A stretch of 58,340 bases of DNA from assembly GCA_026415195.1 (NCBI GenBank), contig JAOAHO010000013.1, forward strand, positions 1 to 58,340, in the 5' to 3' direction. The notes beneath the pieces were generated by a model. The model was given only the letters and a program-made list of their open reading frames with translations. It did not search any database and was not told where the DNA came from. The DNA is from Bacteroidia bacterium. Lineage in GTDB: Bacteria; Bacteroidota; Bacteroidia; B-17B0; Aurantibacillaceae. How positions within the stretch are numbered: position 1 is the first letter of the stretch; each line of letters opens with the position of its first letter. Both the position numbers and the translations under genes were made by a program. Below are positions 1 through 8,600 of this stretch, one piece after another.

Positions 1-171
1 GGTGAAAAAGGAAAAAAAATCTGGACTAAACCGTTTCAAGAATTTTTGTGCGATATCGCGGTGATTAACGAACCTGATGAACAAAAAGAAAAACTATCGT
101 CATTCTTCAAAGAGTGGAAAGGAAATGAAGAACAAATGGATGATGTAACGGTAATTGGAATAAAAACCTGA
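1..171 (+). CDS. C-terminal end of a SpoIIE/PP2C-type serine phosphatase (5' truncated)
   Basis: The first 56 codons of the window are open in frame 1 and end at a TGA. The translated tail finishes with EEQMDDVTVIGIKT, the D-D-V/I-T-hydrophobic ending typical of SpoIIE-family PP2C phosphatases, in which the second Asp helps bind the catalytic metal. Such proteins often carry HAMP, TPR or sensor domains N-terminally and take part in partner-switching regulation in Bacteroidota. Everything upstream lies outside the window, so domain content and start are unknown. The gene is convergent with the next one, only 11 nt away. The assignment rests on one short motif. Confidence 0.6.
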   Translation, partial: GEKGKKIWTKPFQEFLCDIAVINEPDEQKEKLSSFFKEWKGNEEQMDDVTVIGIKT

Positions 172-182
172 AATCTTTTAAC

Positions 183-1250
183 TTATTGGTTACTGTATTG
201 CTCTTCGAACCAGGCCGCTTCTTTCCACATACTGATGGGGCCATGTGCCGTCATGCCCAAAAAGCGCATTCCGTATTTTTCATGTAACAGCCGGCAAATT
301 TCACGCATCATGGCCGCATCTTGCGTTTTGACAGCCAGATTTTCCGACTTGCCGCCGCTTACCCGCGCACATTCTCCAATAAAAAATGGCATGGGTTCGC
401 GCCCCGGAGGCGGAATCTCCTCATCCCATCGGTCAATGATCTTCGACACAGAATCACAATATTCCTTTGGAGTCTTGAAATTCCACAAATCATAATGCAG
501 ATCGATGATCGAAATTTTATTAGTCCTATAACAAGGCAAAATCCAGGGCCTGCTGATTTCATTTACCCCAATACCGCAACTGGCCCATGGGATATTCGGG
601 TTGGTTTTATTCAAAACCTGATGAAGTTCATTCCATTTCTCTCCGCTTCCGCCGGTCCATTTGTTAAAACCCTTTTTCTTCATAATTTCCCAGGGTTCAG
701 CATAGTTACTTTGTGCACTGTTTGATTCCAAAAGTAAATCGGGGTCATTCCATGCTTCCATGATAATATTCTCGTCTTTAATACCGGCATCATTCATGGC
801 TTTTACTAAATCACGCACAAAACTTCCATAAGATTGGTCGATATTAGCCGGATAGTTCGCCATCTTCGAAGGCTTGGCCCATTGGGTGCCACCGTTTCCG
901 TCGCCCCCCCACAAGCGATCCTTCACCCATAACTGGACCACAACCGTTATGCCCTGTTCCGCGCAAACTTTAAAAAAAGGAATGCAACGATCAATGTGTT
1001 TTTTCCGTAAGGATTGTCCATCTTTTACTACATCCATTCTGTCCCATTCCACAATCCAACGGATCATATCGGGTCTGCTTCTCCTGATGGCCCTAAGGTT
1101 CAAAGTATCGTAACATTCCGAGGTATAGACACACCATCCTTTCTTCACCCTCGATTTCCAACCGCCATACAAATCCCCTAATTTACGCTTTGGCTCAGTT
1201 TGGCTCAAGACAAACTGAATAAAAAATAAAAAACAAAAAAACCTTAGCAT
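183..1250 (-). CDS. Secreted glycoside hydrolase-like (clan GH-A type) protein
   Basis: This is a 355-residue protein with a phenylalanine-rich signal peptide (residues 1-16, probable cleavage after VLSQ), so it is exported. The rest reads like a TIM-barrel retaining glycosidase. A strand-4-type motif MEAWNDP puts a candidate acid/base Glu at 165, DLHYDLW at 250-256 resembles the strand-6 H-x-Y motif, and FFIGECARV puts a candidate nucleophile Glu at 293. The canonical N-E pair is altered (E-A-W-N), so the CAZy family and substrate are uncertain. The ATG lies inside the stem of the rpmI-rplT terminator and the signal peptide is encoded by its T-tract. There is no purine-rich ribosome site upstream. 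Expression may therefore depend on read-through from rplT, or the true start may differ. The gene is co-oriented with rplT, 41 nt downstream of it. Confidence 0.6.
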   Translation of the reverse strand: MLRFFCFLFFIQFVLSQTEPKRKLGDLYGGWKSRVKKGWCVYTSECYDTLNLRAIRRSRPDMIRWIVEWDRMDVVKDGQSLRKKHIDRCIPFFKVCAEQGITVVVQLWVKDRLWGGDGNGGTQWAKPSKMANYPANIDQSYGSFVRDLVKAMNDAGIKDENIIMEAWNDPDLLLESNSAQSNYAEPWEIMKKKGFNKWTGGSGEKWNELHQVLNKTNPNIPWASCGIGVNEISRPWILPCYRTNKISIIDLHYDLWNFKTPKEYCDSVSKIIDRWDEEIPPPGREPMPFFIGECARVSGGKSENLAVKTQDAAMMREICRLLHEKYGMRFLGMTAHGPISMWKEAAWFEEQYSNQ

Positions 1251-1261
1251 AATGCTAAGGT
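1234..1261 (-). terminator. Rho-independent terminator of rpmI-rplT, overlapping the start of the next gene
   Basis: Read on the minus strand, ACCTTAGCAT (1261-1252), one T, then ATGCTAAGGT (1250-1241) form a near-perfect inverted repeat with a practical stem of CCTTAGC/GCTAAGG. Seven T residues (1240-1234) and more T-rich sequence follow. It lies 31 nt past the rplT stop. The ATG of the downstream hydrolase gene is the first three bases of the right arm. Confidence 0.75.
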
Positions 1262-1291
1262 ATAAAAAAACAAATTAAGCGAATAAGCAAA

Positions 1292-1636
1292 TTATTTTAC
1301 CGCTTTTACCACCGCTTCGAAAGCTTCCGGGTGGTTCATGGCTAAATCAGCCAGCACCTTACGGTTAAGTTCAATGCCTTTTTTATGCAACTTTCCCATA
1401 AATTCGGAATAGCTCATTCCGTGTTGGCGTGCACCGGCATTGATTCGCTGTATCCATAAACTGCGAAATTCCCGCTTTTTGTTTTTGCGGTCACGGTAAG
1501 CATAAGTTAACCCTTTTTCAAAGGCGTTTTTGGCAATGGTCCAAACGTTTTTTCTGGCCCCCCAATATCCTTTGGTCAGGCGGAGGATTTTTTTTCTCCT
1601 CTCTTTACTTGCTACATGATTAACTGAACGTGGCAT
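1292..1636 (-). CDS. rplT: 50S ribosomal protein L20
   Basis: This is the 114-residue L20 protein, an early 23S rRNA-binding assembly protein of the large subunit. The start is placed at the ATG giving [14 protein letters not shown], the usual N-terminus; the frame is open 11 codons further upstream, but that extension is not part of L20. The central conserved region ([10 protein letters not shown] and [23 protein letters not shown]) is intact and the length matches the family. It follows rpmI by 75 nt and is expected to be co-transcribed with it. In many bacteria L20 represses the infC-rpmI-rplT operon, but infC is not here. A hairpin terminator follows the stop. Confidence 0.97.
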   Translation of the reverse strand: MPRSVNHVASKERRKKILRLTKGYWGARKNVWTIAKNAFEKGLTYAYRDRKNKKREFRSLWIQRINAGARQHGMSYSEFMGKLHKKGIELNRKVLADLAMNHPEAFEAVVKAVK

Positions 1637-1711
1637 AGGTTTTATTTTTAATGGAGATGCAAGCGGCAAAATGCACTTTGAAGCTTACAAGCTCCGGTTA
1701 GACATTTCTTA

Positions 1712-1909
1712 TCAGGCAAGACATAACAGTAACTTCACATTCTTTTCATCAGCCTTATGGACCAATGTAGGTTGCCCCAAACGGCGCTTCCTGTCGGTTG
1801 CTTTTTTGGTCAGGATGTGGCGCTTGTAGGCTCTTTTTCTTTTGATTTTTCCCGTTGCCGTCAGCTTAAAACGCTTTTTGGCACTGGAATTCGTTTTCAT
1901 TTTAGGCAT
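1712..1909 (-). CDS. rpmI: 50S ribosomal protein L35
   Basis: This is the 65-residue L35, with the N-terminus [20 protein letters not shown] and a highly basic middle ([14 protein letters not shown]), as in bacterial L35. The ATG at 1909 is chosen over an upstream in-frame TTG because it gives the canonical N-terminus. A strong Bacteroidota promoter match lies 22-51 nt upstream, so the rpmI-rplT pair can be expressed separately from uvrA, whose stop is at 1979. The normal neighbour infC (IF3) is absent upstream. Confidence 0.95.
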   Translation of the reverse strand: MPKMKTNSSAKKRFKLTATGKIKRKRAYKRHILTKKATDRKRRLGQPTLVHKADEKNVKLLLCLA

Positions 1910-1930
1910 AATTCCAAAAATTAAGGGACG

Positions 1931-1960
1931 CAAAGATAATAAAATATTCTGACAGTCAAA
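1931..1960 (-). promoter_or_regulatory. rpmI: Bacteroidota-type promoter of rpmI-rplT
   Basis: On the minus strand, TTTG (1960-1957), an 18-nt spacer and TATCTTTG (1938-1931) match the -33/-7 consensus TTTG ... TAnnTTTG. The predicted transcription start is near 1925, giving a leader of only about 15-20 nt. It sits between the uvrA stop and the rpmI start. Such a short leader leaves little room for an L20-binding autoregulatory structure. Confidence 0.65.
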
Positions 1961-1978
1961 TCATTTTCCAAAATACGG

Positions 1979-4816
1979 TTAAATGTAAGGGGCCGTAACG
2001 CTGTTTTTACAACTTTTCATATCAGCAGGGGAGCCTTGGAATATGATTTGCCCTCCACCTAGCCCGCCTTCGGGGCCTAATTCAATCACCCAGTCGGCAC
2101 GGCGTATCATTTCCGGATGGTGTTCAATAACCAATACACTATGTCCTTTGGCTATAAGGGCATTCAGGCAATGCAAAAGTTTTTCCACGTCGGAAAAATG
2201 CAGACCCGTGGTGGGCTCATCAAATATGAAAAATCCTTTTCCTTTTCTGTTCTTTCCCGATAAAAAGTATGCCAGTTTTATCCTTTGGGCCTCGCCCCCA
2301 CTAAGTGTGCTGCTGCTTTGCCCCATTTTGAGGTAGCCTAAGCCCACATCCAGAAGCGGCCTTAGCCCTTCCGATATACGGCGACAAAGTTTGTGTTTTT
2401 TTTCGTTCGATAGAAAAAAACCGTATGCTTCCTCTATACTGAGTTCAAGAATATCATGCACCGACAGGCCATCAAAATCGTACTCCAATGCCTCTTCTTT
2501 AAAACGTTTTCCACCACATGCCTCACAGGGAATTTCCACATCAGCCATGAACTGCATCTCGATGGTAATTACCCCTTCACCCTGACACTTTTCGCAACGC
2601 CCCCCCTCCACATTGAAGCTGAAATAACCCGGAGAAATTCCTTTTCGTCTTGCTTTTTCCGTTGTTGACAAAAGCATTCTGATATCATCATAAACTTTCA
2701 GATAAGTGATGGGATTGCTACGTGATGATTTTCCAATGGGCTTTTGATCGACCACCTCCATAAAATCCAAATCCAAATGTTTTTGATTGATGATTTTTTC
2801 AGACACACTTCTTTTTCCCGATAAAAAATACCCCTCCAGTTCCGGAACAAGTTCCTCCATGATTAGGGTAGATTTTCCCGAACCGCTAGGCCCGCAAATC
2901 ACAGTCAAAACACACAAAGGGAATTCAACTTCTTTGATTTTAAGATTGTTTTTACCTGACGGACAGAATTTTAGGGAACTGCTCCAATTTCTGTAAGCTA
3001 CTACAGTCATTGAGTTTTCTTTAGGCCTTCTCAGGTAACGGATGGTTTCGGATGTTGGATGGCTTTCCGGCAAATCGCTTACCGTTCCGTTATACAATAC
3101 CTTCCCTCCGTGGATGCCTGCACCAGGCCCCAAATCAGTGATCCAGTCAGCAGAAAGCATAATTTGCTCGTCGTGTTCCACAACCATTACCGTATTGCCC
3201 AGATCGCGCAGATTTTTTAAGGTGGAAATTAAATTTTCCGTGTCTTTGGGATGCAAGCCGATACTGGGTTCGTCCAGAATATATAAACTGCCGCACAAGG
3301 AACTTCCCAATTGTGTGGCCAGATTCACCCGCTGGCTTTCACCCCCGCTCAGGGTATTCATAGGGCGATGCAACGTCAGGTAACCTAATCCCACCTTCAT
3401 AAGGTACTCCAAACGCGAACGGATTTCCTTCAACACCACCTCCCCAATTTTTTGTTCACTCTCGCCAAGCTTCAGTTCTTTAAAAAATGCATGAAGGTTT
3501 TTCACCTCATCGGTAATCAAACTCCGCAAGTGCCGGCCGTTAATCTTAAAACAATCGGTTCTTTTATTGAGGCGGCTTCCCCCGCATTCAGGACACACGG
3601 TTTTGCCCCTGTATCTCGACAAAAATACACGGTTTTGTATTTTATATAATTCTTTTTCTATTCCCCTGAAAAATTCAAGTATTCCCGTAAAATATTCATT
3701 ACCTTCCCATAATAAATTATATTCATCGGGGCTTAATTCTGATATGGGTTTGTGAACGGGGAATTTAAACTTCCATGCATTTTTAAGCAATTGGTGTTTA
3801 TACCAACCGAAAACTTCACCCCTCCAGCAGGCAATGGCATCATCATAGACGCTTAATGTTTTGTCGGGAAAAATTTTGTCGGGGTCGAGCCCTACGGTAT
3901 TTCCAAAACCATTGCAGGTGGGACATGCACCGTTAGGATGAAGGTAATTGAAATACGTTATATCGGGTTCACGGTTTGCAAATCCGGGTAATCCAAGATT
4001 TTGATTAAAAAACTCAAATTTTCCGTCGTAATATATGGAGCACTTTCCTTCTCCTTCCTTGAACGCCGCCAAAATTCCGTCTTCGGTTCGTGAACGGAAA
4101 TCATCATCTTCTTTGTTTTCAGGAACCACTCCTCTGTCCATCAGTAGATACACTATCCCATGCTTAAATTCCGAAACTTTATTATCCGAGGAAATCGAAA
4201 TCAGTTTTTCATTAAAAAAAACTCGGTTAATCCCCTGGTGAATTAAATATTGAAGCCAATTATCCGGAAAATTTTTAATGATGGCATCGGCAGGACTTAA
4301 TATATAAAATTTTGTCCCCTCTTTAAGGTTTAATATAAAATTAAGAACATCGCTCGGGTGATGCTTTTTGATTTCCCTTCCGCTTTCAGGGTCATAGATT
4401 TTGGCGATGCGAAGGAACAGAATTTTAAGGTAGTCATAAATTTCCGTTACCGTTCCCACGCTCGACCTCGGGTTATTCGACACTACCCTTTGCTCCAGGG
4501 CTATGGCGGGTGACAGGCCGTGAATAAAATCCACTTTGGGCTTTTCAATTTTTCCCAGAAACTGGCGAATGTAGGCGCTTAAACTTTCGGCATATTTCCT
4601 TCTTCCCTCAGCATAAAGGGTATCAATGGCAAGCGATGATTTTCCCGAACCCGAAGGGCCCGTAATAACAATAAGCTTTTGTTTTGGAAAAAAAATATCC
4701 GTAATTTTTAAATTATGTTGCCGTGCATTTTTGATGAATATATAATCTTTTGAGGGATATCTTTCTGATACTTCCGCAATGTCAACAATTGATTTTTCTT
4801 TTATTACTTTAGGCAT
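1979..4816 (-). CDS. uvrA: Excinuclease ABC subunit A (UvrA)
   Basis: This 945-residue ABC-type ATPase finds damaged DNA and loads UvrB in nucleotide excision repair. Both ATPase heads are complete. The first has Walker A GPSGSGKS at 53-60, signature LSGGESQR near 489-496 and Walker B LYILDEPS near 511-518. The second has Walker A at 642-649, LSGGEAQR and FFIFDEPTTGLH. Zinc-type CxxC pairs are present at 298/301, 408/411, 741/744 and 764/767. The extra CPxCG pair often found just after the first head is replaced by IYDPESGREI (140-149), which I recall as common in one Bacteroidota UvrA subgroup. The UvrB-binding region between about 130 and 250 is present, so this is not a shortened UvrA2. 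It has its own ATG and a 184-nt upstream region shared with the divergent sigma factor gene. Confidence 0.93.
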   Translation of the reverse strand: MPKVIKEKSIVDIAEVSERYPSKDYIFIKNARQHNLKITDIFFPKQKLIVITGPSGSGKSSLAIDTLYAEGRRKYAESLSAYIRQFLGKIEKPKVDFIHGLSPAIALEQRVVSNNPRSSVGTVTEIYDYLKILFLRIAKIYDPESGREIKKHHPSDVLNFILNLKEGTKFYILSPADAIIKNFPDNWLQYLIHQGINRVFFNEKLISISSDNKVSEFKHGIVYLLMDRGVVPENKEDDDFRSRTEDGILAAFKEGEGKCSIYYDGKFEFFNQNLGLPGFANREPDITYFNYLHPNGACPTCNGFGNTVGLDPDKIFPDKTLSVYDDAIACWRGEVFGWYKHQLLKNAWKFKFPVHKPISELSPDEYNLLWEGNEYFTGILEFFRGIEKELYKIQNRVFLSRYRGKTVCPECGGSRLNKRTDCFKINGRHLRSLITDEVKNLHAFFKELKLGESEQKIGEVVLKEIRSRLEYLMKVGLGYLTLHRPMNTLSGGESQRVNLATQLGSSLCGSLYILDEPSIGLHPKDTENLISTLKNLRDLGNTVMVVEHDEQIMLSADWITDLGPGAGIHGGKVLYNGTVSDLPESHPTSETIRYLRRPKENSMTVVAYRNWSSSLKFCPSGKNNLKIKEVEFPLCVLTVICGPSGSGKSTLIMEELVPELEGYFLSGKRSVSEKIINQKHLDLDFMEVVDQKPIGKSSRSNPITYLKVYDDIRMLLSTTEKARRKGISPGYFSFNVEGGRCEKCQGEGVITIEMQFMADVEIPCEACGGKRFKEEALEYDFDGLSVHDILELSIEEAYGFFLSNEKKHKLCRRISEGLRPLLDVGLGYLKMGQSSSTLSGGEAQRIKLAYFLSGKNRKGKGFFIFDEPTTGLHFSDVEKLLHCLNALIAKGHSVLVIEHHPEMIRRADWVIELGPEGGLGGGQIIFQGSPADMKSCKNSVTAPYI

Positions 4817-4881
4817 TGTGTTGCGAATTTACCCATTAAGGATTCCACTAACTCAAAAAACACAAAAATGTTTGGCAAAAT

Positions 4882-4912
4882 TTTGTTTGTATTGAAATTT
4901 TTTTTATCATTG
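4882..4912 (+). promoter_or_regulatory. Possible promoter of the ECF sigma factor gene
   Basis: TTTG (4882-4885), a 19-nt spacer and TATCATTG (4905-4912) fit the Bacteroidota -33/-7 pattern with one mismatch in the -7 box. The start site would fall near 4918, leaving a leader of about 80 nt before the ATG at 5001. The region is very T/A-rich, which raises the chance of a random match. No convincing match was found for uvrA in the opposite direction. Confidence 0.4.
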
Positions 4913-5000
4913 CATTAAAATCTGTGCCTATCGACTGAGAAATCTACTTACTCTTTGAAATCTCATAGTGTCTAACTTTTAAAAAGAAAAAGAGTAAGTT

Positions 5001-5624
5001 ATGGATGCAACCTTAAAACTCAAGGCACAGGACGACAAATCCCTTGTTAATGCCTACATTAACGGAAATGAAAGTGCCTTTGAAGAACTTTTGCACAGGC
5101 ATAAAAATCGTGTATTTGCTTTAATCAGGCAATGGATAAGCGATAAGCCATTAGCCGAAGATTTGTTTCAGGAAACCTTTTTTAAAGCCATACGGACTTT
5201 AAAATCGGGTGAGTATAACGAAGAAGGAAAATTTCTTTCTTGGTTATTACGCATTGCACGGAATGTAATTATTGATTATCATAGAAGGAACCATCGCCTG
5301 ATGCCTGCCGACGTGATGCAAAACGAAGACGGAGAAGATTTCTCGCTCTTTGAACTTATCATTGAAAAGAATTCTAACCATAAATTGTATCTGCCCTATG
5401 AACTCAAAAAGAAACTCAGGGCCCTGGTTCGTGAACTGCCAAAGGAACAACGGGATGTGGTGATTCAAAGAATCTGGCTGGATATGAGCTTTCAGGAAAT
5501 TGCCGAGTTTTCCGGGGTGTCCATCAACACAGCGTTGGGCAGGATGCGCTATGCCCTGATAAATTTAAGAAAGTTAATGGAAAAGCATGATTTATCCGGC
5601 TCATTTTTAGTTGAGTTGTATTAG
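5001..5624 (+). CDS. ECF-type RNA polymerase sigma-70 factor
   Basis: This is a 207-residue group 4 sigma factor. Region 2 (about residues 22-95) contains AFEELLHRHKNRVFALIRQW, the DLFQETFFKAIRTL core-binding helix and FLSWLLRIARNVIIDYHRR. Region 4 (about 138-192) contains LPKEQRDVVIQRIWLDMSFQEIAEFSGVS followed by INTALGRMRYAL, a typical -35-recognising helix-turn-helix. No anti-sigma gene is adjacent. The next gene downstream, after 75 nt and co-oriented, encodes a T9SS surface protein, so co-transcription is plausible. This family is expanded in Bacteroidota for cell-surface regulation, but the target genes cannot be read from the sequence. Confidence 0.9.
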   Translation: MDATLKLKAQDDKSLVNAYINGNESAFEELLHRHKNRVFALIRQWISDKPLAEDLFQETFFKAIRTLKSGEYNEEGKFLSWLLRIARNVIIDYHRRNHRLMPADVMQNEDGEDFSLFELIIEKNSNHKLYLPYELKKKLRALVRELPKEQRDVVIQRIWLDMSFQEIAEFSGVSINTALGRMRYALINLRKLMEKHDLSGSFLVELY

Positions 5625-5699
5625 ATTTCTTCAATAATTCATAATATCCCTTCACTCATTTAAGAAAAATCATATTTATTAAACAAATAAATTTGAGGT

Positions 5700-8600
5700 A
5701 TGAAGCGCCTAAGCATATTATTTTTTATTTTAAGTATAAATTTTGTTAGTAGCCAGGCATTTTATCCGCCCCCTTGTCCAAGCAATTCCATTTTTGCACA
5801 CAATGGTAATGCCATCACTCAACACGGAGCGCCCAATGGCCCCGGGACGAATGTTCTGACGAATTTACCTGCAGGTGCTGGAGGTTTGGCTATCGGGCCT
5901 GCCTTTGGATTTCCTGCACCAAATCCTACCTGGTGGACAACCAGCGGGGGAACCTACTGGTATTATTCCAATGCCGGAACATGGGTAAATACCGGCCATA
6001 CCACTGGTAATGGTGCAGCTGTTAACCTTGGTGGAGGAGGCGGTTTTATTTACAATCTCGTTGGAGCTACAGGCCAAATTTATGTTTATAACGGAACAGG
6101 AAACGGCTTTTTGCTTACTACGCTTACTCCGCCGTTCGGAGGAGGAGGGCCTTATGATGTGGTGGTGGACCAGGCCGGAAATTTCTTCATTTTAAAAGCT
6201 TCTACTCCCGGGCAAGGCCTTTACGTTTATAGCCCCAGTGGTGCATTGACTTGTTCTTACGCGGCCAATGGAATGATTAGCCAAACCGCTGGCGGCGGTT
6301 TTGCCATTTTACCAAGCACAACAAACCCTACAATCCCCGTAGTTTATTATAACAGTAACGGAACCGATTATATAGGAAATATATTACCCGGATCCACTTC
6401 CATAAACTTTACTTCCCAGCCATTACCCAATGGAGGTGATTATGCCAGTTGCCCGGTTCCGATTCCAACCGGTTCGGTTATTGCACCTAACGGAGGAAGC
6501 ATCACTTGTGTTCAACCTCAGGTTACGCTCGTGGCTCAGGTGAACGGAAACGGAAGCATCGGCTGGCTTGGAGGGTATTCCTCCCCCACTACCTCACCTG
6601 TCAGCCCAACGTGCGGAACCATTCAGTGGTCGGGGCCAGGCATTGTAAGCGGACAAAGCACCCCAACCATCATAGTTAATCAGCCCGGTGTATATTCCTT
6701 TACTTTGAGCGGATGTAATACCTGCCCGAATTATACCATTAGTGCATCATATACCGTAACCGGACAAGGCGGTGTCATCACTCCCGTCATCAATGCACCT
6801 ACGTGTTTCTCCGGAACGGCCGTTATGTCGGTATTACCCAACACGCCAACCAATACCGTTTTGTGGACCGGGCCCGGAATTGTTGGTCCGAATAATACCT
6901 TTACCATTCAATTTAACCAACCCGGTATTTATTCCGTTTCTATTTCAGGAGGAACAAATTGCACAGGGTCTGCTTCCGTTCAGGTATTTCAAATTCCCAA
7001 TCTGAGTCTTACGGCTTCATCTTCGTCCATTTGTTCTCAAAACATCCTGAATGCACCAAACACCGTTACTTTTACAGGTTCAGGCGCAACAAACTATACC
7101 TGGACTTTAAATAATTTTTCAACCGGATCTTCCACTGCCCTTCCAACAATTACAGCAAACCCTGTTGCAGGCCAAACAATTGGAAGCGTAACTCTTACCG
7201 GCGCTCAGGGCCCATGCACCCAAACAGCTTCCATCAGCGTAAACATTATTCCAAATCCCGTTATTTCAGCTCCAACTTGTGTGTCGGGAAATACGGTTAT
7301 GACCGCTTCACCCTTTATATCTACGGTGAACGTTAACTGGAGCGGTCCCGGAATCGTATCGGGAGGAAATACCCATACGCTGACTTTCAATCAGGGCGGT
7401 ACGTACACGGTTTCATTCAACGGTTCCTGCATACAAACGGTGAATGTCATACAATCTCCAACCGTAAGTATTGCATCTTCTTCTCCGTGGATATGCCAAA
7501 ATGGTTTTAATAATTCACCTAACACGGTTACCTTCAATGCAAACGGCGCAACTTCGTACACCTGGGTTTCATCACATTTCAACATTACTACCCCCGGAGC
7601 AATCTCCATTGTAAGCGGCTTAAATACCCAGATTACCGGCAATGCTACCATAATGCTTATCGGACAAAACGGCCCCTGTACCAATACGGCAATGGCTAAC
7701 ATACAGGTTATACAAAATCCAACCGTAAGTGTGAATAGTGTGTCTGTTTGCTTTGGCAATTCTGTTAATATCAATGCCGGCGGGGCAACTTCCTATACCT
7801 GGACGCCTTCCAACGGCCTAAATACAACTTCGGGCCCGAATGTCATTGGTTATCCGAATACCACTACCCAATATAGTGTTGTTGGTTATCAGAGCGGTTG
7901 TTACAGGGATTTTGCTCCCCTTACGGTAACCGTTGTCCCCCTCCCCCAAATTACCGTTGCTCCCTTAATCAATACTATCTGTGTCGGATCAACCTTAAAT
8001 CTTATTGCCAGCGGAGCCAACAATTATACCTGGCAACCCAATAGTTATATAAATAATACTTCATCTTCCGCTGTGAATGTGTATCCTCCAGTAACTACGA
8101 ATTACACCGTTATTGGTGAAGCATCTACCTGTACTTCCTCTGCCGTTTATCAGGTATCGGTAATTCCTATTCCTAATTTAATGTTAAACATCACTACCGA
8201 TACCATTTGTAAAGGATTAAGCGTGCCTCTTTATGCCAGTGGTGCCTGGTCTTATACCTGGAGCACAGGACACACCACTTCTTCTTTAATGGTATCTCCC
8301 AATGTTACAACTGTTTATCAGGTTACCGGAAACAACGGCCAGTGTTCAGCAGTAAAACAAGTTACCATCGTTGTGATTCCCTATCCTGATTATCAAATTA
8401 CAGCTAATCCGCAAAAAATTTGCTACGGCAACAGCACTCAGTTAAGTGCACCCGGAGGAATGACTTATTCCTGGTCACCATCAAATTCATTAAATAATCC
8501 TCACATTCATAATCCGATAGCAACTCCGTTTGAAAATACGAATTATACTGTCATGGTTTCGAATTATCTTGGAACAAAGTATTGTACCGTCACTAAAGAA

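Noticed and set aside
1637-1669. Longer L20 start 11 codons upstream
   Set aside because: The extension is absent from the L20 family; MPRSVNHVA is the normal N-terminus.
5688-5695. TAAATTTG as the promoter of the T9SS protein gene
   Set aside because: It would place the start at the ATG and has no TTTG at a suitable distance; likely chance in AT-rich DNA.
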